From Crambe crambe (Eukaryota > Porifera > Demospongiae > Poecilosclerida > Crambeidae), in the NCBI GenBank assembly GCA_963924555.1, contig OZ004591.1, positions 5,022,001 to 5,086,000 of the forward strand: 64,000 bases of DNA, written 5' to 3'. Below the pieces are notes generated by a model, which did not search any database, was not told the origin of the DNA, and saw only the letters and a list, made by a program, of their open reading frames with translations. The position numbers and the translations under genes are program-made. This document shows positions 21,401 to 33,100 of this stretch, in pieces (within the stretch, counting starts at the first letter, position 1; each line of letters opens with the position of its first letter).

Positions 21401-22191
21401 CATGAGCATTTCGTTTTGCACACTCAGCAAAAGAGAACTTGCTAATGATTTGCGTGCATCACAGTGTGTCACATTATTGCGCGCATGGAATAGTGCTACA
21501 ATAATATGTATGCAGGTTAAAGAGCTTCTCTTCCACCTTCTGAGCCTGATCAGGCCCTGATGCCATGAATTTCAGCTAGCACTCACAGTTCGACCACAAG
21601 CACAATCTCTGCTGGGCTTTCCAAAGGCACAGTAGCTGCTGTGTAGTCTCACAGCCGACCCTTCAGCGGCACAACTAGCTCCATGCAACTTAAGATGGCT
21701 AAGTAGCTAGAGCAAGCCAGCAGCTGCTCTCGATTGATTGCTAGTTTATGCCAGGAATGACTAAACTTATAGTTACATGCCAATTTATTCTTAACATTAT
21801 TCATAGCTTTGAGGTTATTTTACACTGAATTAATTATCGGTCCAAGAAATTCCTGGACCAGTAGAACGAAACGTTCATGCGAGTTTGACCAGACCCTTTC
21901 CCTTCCCTTGGGTTGGTAAAGGGTCGGCCCGCGAGCGCGCGCTCGAGCATGAGACTCCACCTACTCCCCCCTCCCTGCATTTTTCTATAATCTAATGGTG
22001 GGGGGAAACACAGAGCTTCCTGGGATCTCACCTACCTCAGCATAGGGCTCATTTTCATCTACTACGAAGCTCTCCGGCTCGGCAGAGCTCTTGAGGCGGG
22101 CCACTTCACTGTGCAAGCCAACCTTACCCCAGGCGTACGTTTGTATAACACAGCTGAGCCTCAAGTAGTCCGGCTTCGTGGGCGTGGTCAT
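18407..22191 (-). CDS. MPI: mannose-6-phosphate isomerase (phosphomannose isomerase), five visible exons, one apparent frameshift
   Basis: The cytosolic zinc enzyme interconverting fructose-6-phosphate and mannose-6-phosphate for GDP-mannose and glycan synthesis. Visible exons: 22191-22036 (start [23 protein letters not shown]), 21167-20634, 20248-20089, 19203-18951 and 18582-18407 (stop TAA). Junctions 1-2, 2-3 and 3-4 have GT-AG sites and matching phase. Family residues are present: SIQAHP (Gln and His metal ligands), HKPELAIA (Glu) and NEPHAYL (His). About 425 residues, close to the usual 420-425. Two problems: within exon 2, at 20839-20843, one base seems missing between GFRPFDT and [11 protein letters not shown]; and the exon 4 to 5 phase does not match, so a few residues or a tiny exon are unresolved. 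Everything else looks under selection, so a sequence error is possible. Confidence 0.88.
18583..20633. other. MPI introns, nothing else recognised
   Basis: Apart from the MPI exons, this stretch holds a C-run (18836-18848), GGGA-rich simple sequence (20440-20476) and a plus-strand open stretch at 19401-19736 with no family resemblance. I see no further gene. Confidence 0.4.
21244..21276. repeat. short palindrome in MPI intron 1
   Basis: ACCCTTTACCATA at the left and TATGGTAAAGGGT at the right form a near-perfect inverted repeat around a short AT centre. It shares the CCCTTTACC motif with the ends of the larger foldback element next to it. Confidence 0.6.
21338..21945. mobile_element. MITE-like element with about 70-bp inverted ends in MPI intron 1
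   Basis: The sequence at 21341-21415 (gcgggccgaacctttaccaa onwards, through gggtctggtcaaactcgcat) is found inverted at 21868-21940 with few differences. About 450 bp lie between the arms and no coding region is seen there. A related single end may be present at 50800-50830 (gaagggtctggctcgtgaga). Flanking duplications were not resolved. Confidence 0.65.
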
Positions 22192-22489
22192 CTTGAAGCC
22201 AAGAGGTTATAGGTGATCGGCTTGTTTATGATTTGACAGTCGGGGCCCGCCCACCACATGTGCACGCATGCGTAGTAACAATAGTGATGTCATTATACTG
22301 ATCTATTGTGACAATGTAAATGACAACAGACATAACTAATGTGAGGAACAGACATAACTAATGTGAGGGTGAGAGAAGTAAATAACTCATAAGGACAAAA
22401 AACAACAAAATAACAGCAACATTATTAACAACAAAATAAGTGATAAAAATAAGCAACATGAATATATGTAATGCAGCACTACATACAAT

Positions 22490-22705
22490 AAACATGAACA
22501 GTCGAGTTCCTGACAAAGGTGACCATACATGGCCTCTTCTCTGGCAGTCCACATTCCCAGCACATGTTCTTGCTGTATATGTCCCTTCATCTTCCTCTTG
22601 CACTTCTTCTCAATTTCAAAACTTGTCAAGGAAAGGAGATAAGCAAGGGATGACCAATTGGAACCCACAACTTCAGCAAATGGCTCCAGAAAGCTTCTAT
22701 TCTGA
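22490..22705 (-). pseudogene. Death-domain-like exon remnant
   Basis: The minus strand reads FLEPFAEVVGSNWSSLAYLL, then SFEIEKKC and VLGMWTAREEAMYGHLCQEL. The spacing fits the Death fold: a Trp-Ser-x-Leu-Ala helix 2, a hydrophobic helix 3-4, and a second Trp followed by a Leu helix. An acceptor-like CTCAG lies immediately upstream. It sits just downstream, on the same strand, of a COR remnant, so the two may come from one decayed family copy. After the domain the frame runs into a Leu/Ile-rich stretch, probably non-coding. Confidence 0.45.
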
Positions 22706-22859
22706 GTAGTTGACTTTGGAGATGAATGAGAGATAAGATTTCAATCAGCCACAAGTCATAACTATGACATAGCTAATATTGAAAGCTCACAATGTTTGAC
22801 TTCAATTTTCTTCTCACTTTTCCACTGACTTCAGTGCCTTCACCAGGTACCAACAACAT

Positions 22860-23190
22860 GGGGGATCTAGGGAGCAACTCAACCAGTTCTCTCTGTATCG
22901 GTGGGATAATCTGCTTCTAGTGAATCAAGAACACTGAGGCAGATATTGAGGTTGAGACCAAGGTTGTATAACATACATTCCATTTGCCTGTTCCTGGTGA
23001 CACATTCCTCCCTTCTGGACATGTCAGTATAGCTACTTTCCACCTCAATGATGGCAAACATGCTATCTTCACTCAAGTAATTGGTTTCATTAAGAAGAAT
23101 TCCAGTTGAGACCTGGGTATTTTGAAGGCTCTGAGGAGGAAACGTGGGAAGTAGTCGTAAGAATCAGTGCACTGTGCAATGCCAGGGGCT
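22860..23190 (-). pseudogene. short COR-region remnant of the same family
   Basis: The minus-strand pieces SEDSMFAIIEVESSYT and NRQMECMLYNL align to SEDNMFAINEVERILT and NRQMEHTKL of the middle gene. 23120-23185 corresponds to its sequence near 31135-31245, with a large internal deletion. The reading frame is broken. Confidence 0.7.
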
Positions 23191-23196
23191 GATCCA

Positions 23197-23844
23197 GGAT
23201 TTAAAGGTTGCTGTGCAGAGTGAACCAGCTGTACCTCAAGATGTCAATGTCCGGTGAGTTGTCACTATTGATAGGGGGAAGCTATACAGTTGAGTAAAAC
23301 CTCTGAATAACAACCACCATTGGGGACAGGCACTATAGCCTTTGGGAGTTCAAAAATAACTGTCTAGTGGAATTTCAATCCATTCCAGTTTAGTCATTGT
23401 AGAGAGTCTAGCCACTATTTGGAAGCTCGTTGTTAGGAGGTTTGACTATAAAGTGTACAGTTACTATCTCCCTATACTATTGATAGGGGAAGCTGGTGTC
23501 CATTGCAAGTAACTATGATGTAATGTGGTGAAGACATTTTTATGATCTCTTGAAAGTCACACTCATTCACTGCAGACCAAGACAGTCATCATGAACCATT
23601 ATAGAAACCATTGACTTATCAATTCATGAAAATTTTTAAATCACTATTATAAAAAATTTAAATCAAATAGTATTTTTACATAGTGGAATGTCATTATGAT
23701 GATACAAAGTGTGAATGCATGGTGAGTGTCAAGTGTATGTTCATTGAGCTGGAGTAGACCTTATCCACAGTCCAGCTACAAATGTTGAGCTGCAGATCAA
23801 AGGGAATAAGACAACAATCCATTGAGAAGCTGCACAATCTCACC
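23197..23844. other. 3' flank of middle gene, shared with 51325-51929
   Basis: The sequence tttaaaggttgctgtgcaga and much of the following 600 bp recur downstream of the right gene. This puts one end of the duplicated block near 23197 and 51325. No exon is recognised. Confidence 0.5.
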
Positions 23845-24119
23845 TCAATGATTTCTGGCTATTTTTTCAAATAGTTCATGATTGAGACTCTGCACTGCCC
23901 CTGCTAACCTCTGCCAGCTTGATCTTCCATATTTTTGGTGATTGTAGTTCAACTTCAACCACTCTTTAAGTGCTCCACACAGTCTCCTCTTGCTATCACT
24001 GCAATTTTTCTGGATATCTTCAACTGTATGATTTCTCAGATGCAGTTTGATTGCTAGCAAGTCCCAATCTGGTGACAAGTCCTCCACTTCATTAAATACC
24101 TCCCCAATGTCATCAATAC
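23845..24119 (-). CDS. Death domain exon of the middle gene
   Basis: The exon reads LSPDWDLLAIKLHLRNHTVE, then DIQKNCSDSK, LKEWLKLNY and SWQRLAGAVQSL. This matches the Death fold pattern of Trp-x-x-Leu-Ala, a Leu-Ile helix, Leu-x-x-Trp-Leu, and Trp-x-x-Leu. The stop TGA follows ARNH; the right gene has GGA there and runs 17 residues further. Confidence 0.85.
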
Positions 24120-27100
24120 CTTGGAAAGAAAGAACATAGCTAGTAACTAATGACCTCCTAACACTGAAATATAATATTATTATTGTATACAATTATATAG
24201 CCAAACTTACCAAGGTCTGTATCATCTATCATTGCCAGTATGTCCTGATCTGTTAAGACAAAAAGAAGAAAAGTGATCAAGCTATCTACTCAGTGACAGT
24301 TGGTAGTCACCACTAATAATACTCACAAGTCTTTCCTGGAGAGGGAACTTGTGGGCTTGTGCTGGCTCCAACCTACAAAGAGCAAATAATTTATTTAGGT
24401 GTGATAATTATCATTAGGTCTTTAATTAACTTACATTAGTTGCTGATGCTGCTGGGGAAGTCCCTGTTTCATTTGCAGATGATGACGATGATTGCACTGG
24501 AATAGGCACTGCATAGTGATACATTCATTCTCGTGATACTATAGCAGATAGTGGTGAATCAGCTATATACCTTGAAACGACAAAAAAAGCACAAAAATAT
24601 TTCTTGGCTCCTTTGCCCCAAGAAGCTTGATAGGATGAGTCAAATGAGGACCAGCATTCTCAGAGAGTCTATACACACAGAGGTTGCAGTATGACAGCTG
24701 CCTGTTCTCCTGAAATGCATCCACACTGTCCTTTTGAATCTAAAACAAAAAAAAAAAAACATTTTGAGTTGATTACAATGAAAGAGGATGCTGAGAATGG
24801 ATGTAACAAAGAACTTACCACTGGAACAGTTAAAGGTTGTATTCTCCAGTAATCCTCCACAGTCAAACCAGAAATAGGAACGTCAAGTTCAATTTCATTT
24901 TCTAGGAAGGTGATCTCCTGATGGACTATTTTCTGTACAGTCTCCTTGGAAAAATTTTGTGACAATTTCTGCAACCATGCAGTGTATCAGACTCATCAAA
25001 TGTGTGGAGATAAGTACTGACTACATACAGTTAATATAGTGAGTTACCTTTGCATGCAGTTCAGAATCCAGAATGATGGTGAATATTACGTCCCATTCTT
25101 TGCCAGCATCCTTTTGAATATTGAGTAGATATGCTCGGTAGAGATTCTTCTCTTTCCTCTTTCTCACAATAGCATACTTGCAGAAATGCTTAAGCTCGAT
25201 GGCTCCAAATTGAGAATGAGCTGCAAATACTCCTTTCTCACGCAAGTCAAACTTATAGGGCAGCTTGTCTCCAGTGCTGATGGCAAAACTGAGCTCTTCA
25301 GTATCTTCTTGAGAATCAACAGCAGAGTAGTGTTGTATCTCCATAGTTACTGGCTTAGTGAATGAGTGATGACAGTGAATAGAGTAGACTCCACTGACCA
25401 ATTCAGTAGTGCTGGAAAATTTAAACTGACCACGAAGAGCTGCATTAATTTGAATAGGACACTCAGTAATATCAGGAGGTAAAGCATTCTCTGGTAAGTG
25501 AAGCTTGAAGCCATGGTTTTTCCAAGTAAAGCTTATATCTTCTCCTCTGTAAATGAAGGATGTGGTTCCAACTATATCGATTTCACGTTTGTAGTCTGTT
25601 ATGCACAATAAGTATGTTATCTAGCTATCTGCATTGATAATGAGACCCACCTTTCACTGAAGTATCCATAGAAACTGCTGTCAAGCTGGGAAGTGTGGTC
25701 ATAGCAGCTTGCTGAGACCCTATATCATTAGGATATTGAGTGAAGTTAGGTCTTTAGTTATCATAAGACTGAACACTTTTATGTGCACACACTAGTCTAG
25801 CTAGCTATTTACATCACTCACAGGAAGGAGATGGAACTTGAAGATCACTGCTGGCTCCAATCTATAGTGTGTGTGAAGGTACTACTAGGTGAATGTAGTG
25901 TGGGGTCCCCAATCTTAGCAACTCACATTAGCAGCTGATGCTATTGGGGAAATCCCTGATTCATTGCCATGTGATGAAGGGGGTTGCATCAGGGCTGAGA
26001 AAGAAGAAGAAGAAGAGTAAAAGTTTTTAGCTACTCAACAATTGCTACCATTGTTATGTTAACTGTATGATAATACTCACAAGTCTTTCCTGGAGAGGAA
26101 ACTTGTGGACTAGTGCTGGCTCTCACCTACGTACAAGGATTACAATGTTATCAGTTTATGTGAATTAAGTGTGGCATTAACTTACATTGGTTGCCGAAGC
26201 TGCTGGGGAAATCACTGATTCATTTGCAGATGATGATGGAAAATGCACTGGAGGAGACAGTTATCACAATAGTTATAGCTAGGTAGTGGTGAATCAGATA
26301 AGATTTTACCATGAGATGAAATGCACAACACAACGTAATTGTAAGGTTCTTTAGCACCAAGAAGGTCAATGCTATATGTCAGATCAGATCCAGTGGATGC
26401 CACACCTCTGTATCGTACTTTCAACTTGCAATGTGAAAACTGCTTATGAAGTCGATAAGTGTCAACTTGAGACTTGAGAATCTGAAAAGTACATTATGGT
26501 AGTGAATCTACTGTAGTAACTGAATGCACTTACAATGGGTGCTGCCAGTGGCTGAATTTTCCAACCTCCTTCCAAATTGAGGCCTTCTTTGGGAATATTC
26601 AACTCTATCTTGTTCTTTTTGAAGGCAACAGGTTGCTCAATCACTCTGTTTACGGGGTATTCCTCCAGAAGATTCTACGATGAAAAATTATTATGATAAT
26701 ATACTTATAGCCCGTTGCCATGGTAACGGGCCGGTTTACATGGATTTATAAATGTGATACAGTGCATGTAATTGTACCCTGGGGTGGTGTTTACAGGGAA
26801 AAGTTAGATATAGATTCTGCAAAGTTGATATTGTACTTTTAAGGAGTTGTGACTAGACTGAAAGGTGAGTATGTGACAGTATAGAGTTCTGTCCTTATAC
26901 TAACTACTCTCAGAAAAGAATTTTAATATTATTCATTGAACACGGTGCACACGCTATAATGATATTCATTGACCACATTCCCCATTTCAAACCCAACAAG
27001 CTTTTCAGAGAGTAGCCAGCATAAAAGGCAGAACTTGCGAGCTGTGTAACAGCGTGGCTGGTATTCTGCACTAGCTGCCCTACTTGCCATTCAGCGTCCA

Positions 27101-30100
27101 ACCATAATTATGATGCTGTGCCCCTACCTTACGTGGGCAACACAGTGAGTGGGTGGGTTATAGAGTGAAAGATAGTTCGGTACCATACGAATCACGACGT
27201 TGAAGTGGGATGGCCATATTCTTGTAAGCAGCCAAAAGTAGCTACATCGCTATAGAGACAGAAGCACTGAGCATGCGTAGTACACTCGCGCGGGCTATAA
27301 AATAGTTATTAACCGCGCGCGTGCGGTTTGTAGTGAATTATAAGCACTCGCCCCTCGGGCTTCGCCCTCGGGCCTCGTGCTTATAATTCGACTACAAACC
27401 TAGCGCTTGGTTAATAACTATTACATACGTAATTAAAGTAATAGCTAACTCACTTTATAGTGGATTTCTGTGTCTGGAGTAATACTGAACATGACTTCCC
27501 AATCATAGCTCTGATTTGCCTCATTGAATAGAAGGTAGCCTTTGTATATTGCAGACCGTTTTGACTTTCTTCTCCTTGTGACACCATACTCGCAAAAATG
27601 TGGTACTTCAATGGCCCCATATCGACTGTGAATGGGGAAGATCCCATTCTTAAGTGGGTGGAATTGAGAGGGGAGTTGGTCTCCAGTGTTGACGACAAAG
27701 GATAGCTCTTCAGCTTCTTCGAGGGTGTCAGTGGTACTGAAGTGCTCAATTTCCACAGTCACTGACCGAGTGAAGGAGTGAGAGCTGTGAATGGAGTAGA
27801 TTCCACTCACCAGCTCAGCATCATCAGGAAATTGGAACTGGCCAGAGAGAGCTGCACTGACTCGAATAGAACATTCTGTGACATCAGAAGGCAAGGCATT
27901 TTCAGGTAAGTGGAGTTTGAAGCCATGGTCCTTCCAAGTGAAGCTAACAGCTTTTCCACAGTAGAGGAAGGAGGTTGATCCCATCACATCCATACCTCGA
28001 AGGTAATCTGTTGTTTACAGAAGACACAATTGAATCTTAGACACTTTATAGCTATGATGGAGATTACACACCATTCACTGAAGTATCTGTAAGGAAAACA
28101 CTCCGAGTCATTGCACCAAACGAAGCATCTGTAATAATACAAAGTACATATACTTAAAGGTATACAACTCAAAACTCATGGAACTGATCCATTTTACATT
28201 TATTATAGTAGCTGAATAAGAATTATATAGATGTAACTGCTTACCAGGTGGTGATAATTTTAAAACAAAGAAGTCATGAGGCTTCTTTGCACCAAGAAGG
28301 TCAATGTGATGATTTAATGGAGACCCAACATCTTTAGGACTTTTATAAACATTCAGCTTACAAAAAGATAACTGTTTACCAGTGTTCATTCCATCAACAT
28401 CATTTTTCATGATCTAAAAAAAGAAAATTCAAAATCATTTAAACACAGAGAATAGACTTACTACTGGAGCTGTCAAAGGTTGAATGGTCCACATATTAAC
28501 AGCCACATCATTAACTGGGATGTTCAGTGTGATCTCACTTTGTGTGAAAGTGACTTGCTGATCAATTGCATCATGAAGACTCTCTCTTGGAAACTTCTCA
28601 AAGAGTATCTGAAGATAAAAATATTCATGTTTACATATACCTATACTCACATTTACTATTATGGTTACCTTGGAATACAGTTCTGCCTGTTGAATGATAG
28701 AGTATATTACAATCCAATTGCTGTCACTTTCCTTTACATACAAAACATGTGCTCGATACAAGTTATGAGAAATAGTGCTACTCTGAAAGAGAGAAAATCG
28801 ACCTTTCTTCTTTCTTCTCACAATTGCAAACTTGCCGAAGCTTTTAATCTCAATGGCCCCATACTGACTGCCAACAGAGAACGTGCAATCTTCATAATAA
28901 GTGAATTGACAGGGAAGTTGATCTCTGCTACTGAAGACAAAGCAAAGCTCATCAATTTCTTTCTGAGTATCGGAAGAAGAGAAGTGTTGAATTTCAAATG
29001 TTGCTGTCTTGGTGAGCTGCTTGGGGCTGTGGATGCAATACACACCACTCACCAGCTCAGCACCATCAGGAAACTGGAACTGGCCAGATATTGCTGCCTC
29101 CAGATGAATAGGACATTCAGTGATGTTGGAGGTAAAGGCGCCCCTTGGAAGGTGGAGCTTGAAGCCATGGCCATTCCAGGTAAAGCTGAGAGCTTTTCCT
29201 TTGTAAATTAAAGAAGTTGATCCAATAACATCTATTCCTCGCTGGTAACCTGTATAAATAATACATCATCATGTAAATGATCTTGAGTGACTGAATAGAT
29301 TAATTATATACAAAGTAGAAAAATCCAATAATAATAATGTTTACATGCACTCTTCATTCTTCACATCTAAAATAAAATTACATGCCATCTTCTCTTTCTT
29401 AGCCATTCTTCAGCAAACAGTTAACAATAGTTTAGTGAGGCCAGCAGAACAGAATACCATTTTTTCCCTTAGCTACGTAATTAGATGTCACATGTACTAT
29501 TAATTTCTTATCATTGGCAACCCTTACCCAATAATGCTTGCAAATATGAGCTGACGAAGCTATCTATGCTGCCTTCTTGCTCTTCTCTATAGGCTTTAGT
29601 TGACACTTCTAGTTGAAAACCCCTTGCACAGCATGGTTCTACAACGTCATTTTTCTACGTACTTGATATTTTTACATAAAGTAATATTTAAAAAAAATGA
29701 ATAAAAAATTAAGATTGGGTCAAAGCAGATGATGTGGTTCCACTTATTCAGCGAGTGAGTTTTCTCTATGCAACTTACATAGATCACATTGTGAAATTTC
29801 AATATTAGCAACCGCTTACCCAATATACATAAAACTAGGGTATGTTTGTATAACACATTCAATTGGCGAGCGAAGCAGTTGGTGAAAGTCATTGTACTTT
29901 TAGTCTAGCAATCATCAGTGCCTGCATGTGCATGATACCCTGGGGATACAGATGCACTCTAAAAAAAGCATCAGGTAAGACATGTAGCAGCTAGCTAACC
30001 CTAATGGCTATAAAAAGCTTAAGTAACATGCACATGCACTAGAGTAGTAGCTACTATAAAAGCTAGTTATAAGTTAAAAACACTCCAGCTCAAGCTATAT

Positions 30101-33100
30101 CATAGAGAGAGCTCACCTGTAGATGAGTATGTGGGATGGTTGACAAACATACAATAGTGAGCGTGTGCATGTGCACATTATATAGGCTGCAGATCTTGCC
30201 TTCTTTCAGGAATAAAGCTCAATTTAAACACTGAGGAGGTATCATCTAGACATCTGACATTGAAGCATTCTAATCAGTACTGAATGTGTGGTTGATGCAA
30301 CACACTTGCACATACAGATACACCAACTGAGTACTGTAACTCTTGAGCATGTGTTGAGGGTTAATCAACTACACTTCTTGAGTTTAGTTTCTTCTACAAG
30401 GTTATTTCCTACTTGGTATGCAATTGCCCTTGGAAAAAAAAAACTTACTATTCATTGAAGTCTCTATACTTCTAGTCTGAGATGCAACATCACTACACTG
30501 GTCTGACAAAGTTTGAGATGCGACATCACTGCACTGGTCTGAAAAATTCTGTGATGCATCATCATTGCACTGATCTAAAGTGATGAAATACACATGTGAT
30601 GATTCAAAACTATAACAACAACAACAACAACAAACTACCAAACTACAGAACATACCTGTCCATATCAGCTGTTTCTCATTATCTGCATCCATGGAACATG
30701 TGGTCAGTTTATGCATACACAGTTTGCGCAAGTGTTGCAGCTTTGTATGTTCCATTTGCCTGTTCCCCTTGACACTATCGAGAGTCATCCCCCCTTCTGG
30801 ACATGTCAGTATTCTTTCCACTTCATTAATTGCAAACATGTTATCTTCACTTAAGTAATCAGCTTCATCAGTAGAATCAAGGAGAAAGAATTCCAGTTTG
30901 ATGGAATGGCAAAACTCTGCCTTGACTTCCATCACACAACTGATAACTTTTTGAAAGGTACTGATGCAATCTTTCACCCTATCTTCTTTACTTTCAGTGA
31001 TGACAACCACTCCTTTGTTCTCATGCACCATCTCCACCATACACTCTACCTCTTCCTCCATACTCCAATGTACCCCTGTCTTCCACATTGCGCAGTTACG
31101 GTTGAAGAGTGCTTGTTCAGGAGAAGTCTCGAGACCTGGGAACTGTGTCTGTTTTGAAACATCAGAGAGTGTGAATCTGTGGACTGCTCTGATGAGGAGA
31201 ACATGAAGGAAACGTGGGGGGAAGTAGTCATAAGAGTCAGTGCACTGTGCTAACCAACCAATGCTGTAATTCAAGTCAGGGGATTTGTTAATGGATGCAC
31301 TGTCTTTACTTGCACAGCATAGAGCAGGAAAAAATAGAAATGATCGTTCAGTAGAACCAGATGGTAAGAGGTGAGGGAAAATCCCTATTTCATTGTAGTT
31401 GATTTCTTGACAGTACTGAAGTTGAATGAGACATTCCTTTGTGATGTAAGGAGGAAGGATCTCTTCCAGAATACTCCCAGGGATTATTCCTATATTGAGA
31501 GGACAGATTCGTGACTCACATTTACACTTCTCCTTCAGCTCAATAAGTGATTTTTTAGAAAAAAACTTTTCATGGACTTTACGTGTCAGTTGAGAAATAT
31601 TCAGAATGATGTGATTATCATTGTGAGGTTTGCCACCTATCAATAACAAGTACCCAATCTCATTCAGTTGCTGGAGAATTGGATGCAACAATTCAACTGT
31701 TTTAGGTAGGAGTATGCCAGTGTCTTCTATGTGGGATAGAATTGTCTGGACTGAACAGGCAGTGACATTACTGAAATCTTTCTCTAACAAGCCCAGCAGC
31801 ACACTTGCTTGGACTGAGAGTTCAAAGGGTGAAGATTGTTGAGATATAGCTATGAACTCTTTCTGAATGTTACTAATTTCCTTTGAGCCAGGTTGGCAGC
31901 AGTCCAACACTGCACTGCTCACCTTGATATTTGATCGAATATCTCGAGAGAAATCTTCTAAGAGTTTGCCTTTTCTTACTGTTCCTTCCTTAGTGATTAG
32001 GTCTGAATGACTTCCTATCACCACGAGGAAAGGCTGACTTGAAACAAACCTTTGATGTTGTATAAATGAATACCAATACTTTACAGAACTCTGGATGGTC
32101 GAGTTATCTTTCCTCAAGTCTGCTATGATGATGAAAACATTGCTACCACTTCTACACATAGCAAAACTCTCAAGGACAGCTGCATGTGAGGAGTAATACT
32201 CAGGATCACCAGCAAAGTCATAAAAGAAAACTTTTCCATAGTGCTTACTGGTGTGGATACTGGGAATAATACCAGCAGTATGGGGGGGCACTGAAGATTC
32301 AGACACTTTCCATAAAAATTGGAAGTATCCTTCCCTCTTCAATGATTCAATGAGAGAACTTTTTCCAGCACCTGGGTCACCTATTACGAATATTCGCATG
32401 ATGCACTGAGAGCCAGAATACCTTTTCTTTGCAAGTTCTTGAATCATATTATCAATTTTTAGCTTGTGCTGATTTGTTTGTAAATAATTGTGAAGGAATA
32501 CCTTATTTCCAGAGGAAGCAACATCAATCGGTGTTTTTCCAAATCTATTTCTTATTAAAATAGGTGCATTAGCTTGAAGGAGGACGTCAACACAATTACC
32601 ACTGCCTAACATTGCACATATATGAAGAGGAGTGTTGCCATCTTCATCGACAACTAACAAATACTCACTGTTAAGAATTAGACTCTGTACTAGACTGATA
32701 TTACCACCTTCACATGCATTATGGAGCACTGATCGACCAACTTGCCCTCTAACTTTAGCATCACAACCAAACTCAGTAATTAAAGCCAATGCTACTTCCT
32801 CTTTTCCAAAAAGAGCTGCTACATTGAGTGGTGTGTTATTTTGATCATCTCGATCATTGACATCGGCACTGTGCTTTTGGATCAGAGTCCGAACTAGACT
32901 GATATTACCACCTTGGCATGCATTATGGAGCACTGATCGACCAAATTCCCCTCTGACTTTAGCATCACAACTGAACTCAATGATCAAGGCCAATGCAACT
33001 TCTTCATTACCTGAAGCAGCTGCTAATATTAGTGGTGTGTTATTTTGATCATCTCGATCATTCACATCAGCATTGTGCTTTTGGATCAGTGTCTGAACTA

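Noticed and set aside
28480-29211. 243-codon plus-strand frame over ZU5 module 1 (and 56113-56631 in the right copy)
   Set aside because: Antisense to a well-supported exon; its preservation in both copies follows from the sense coding.
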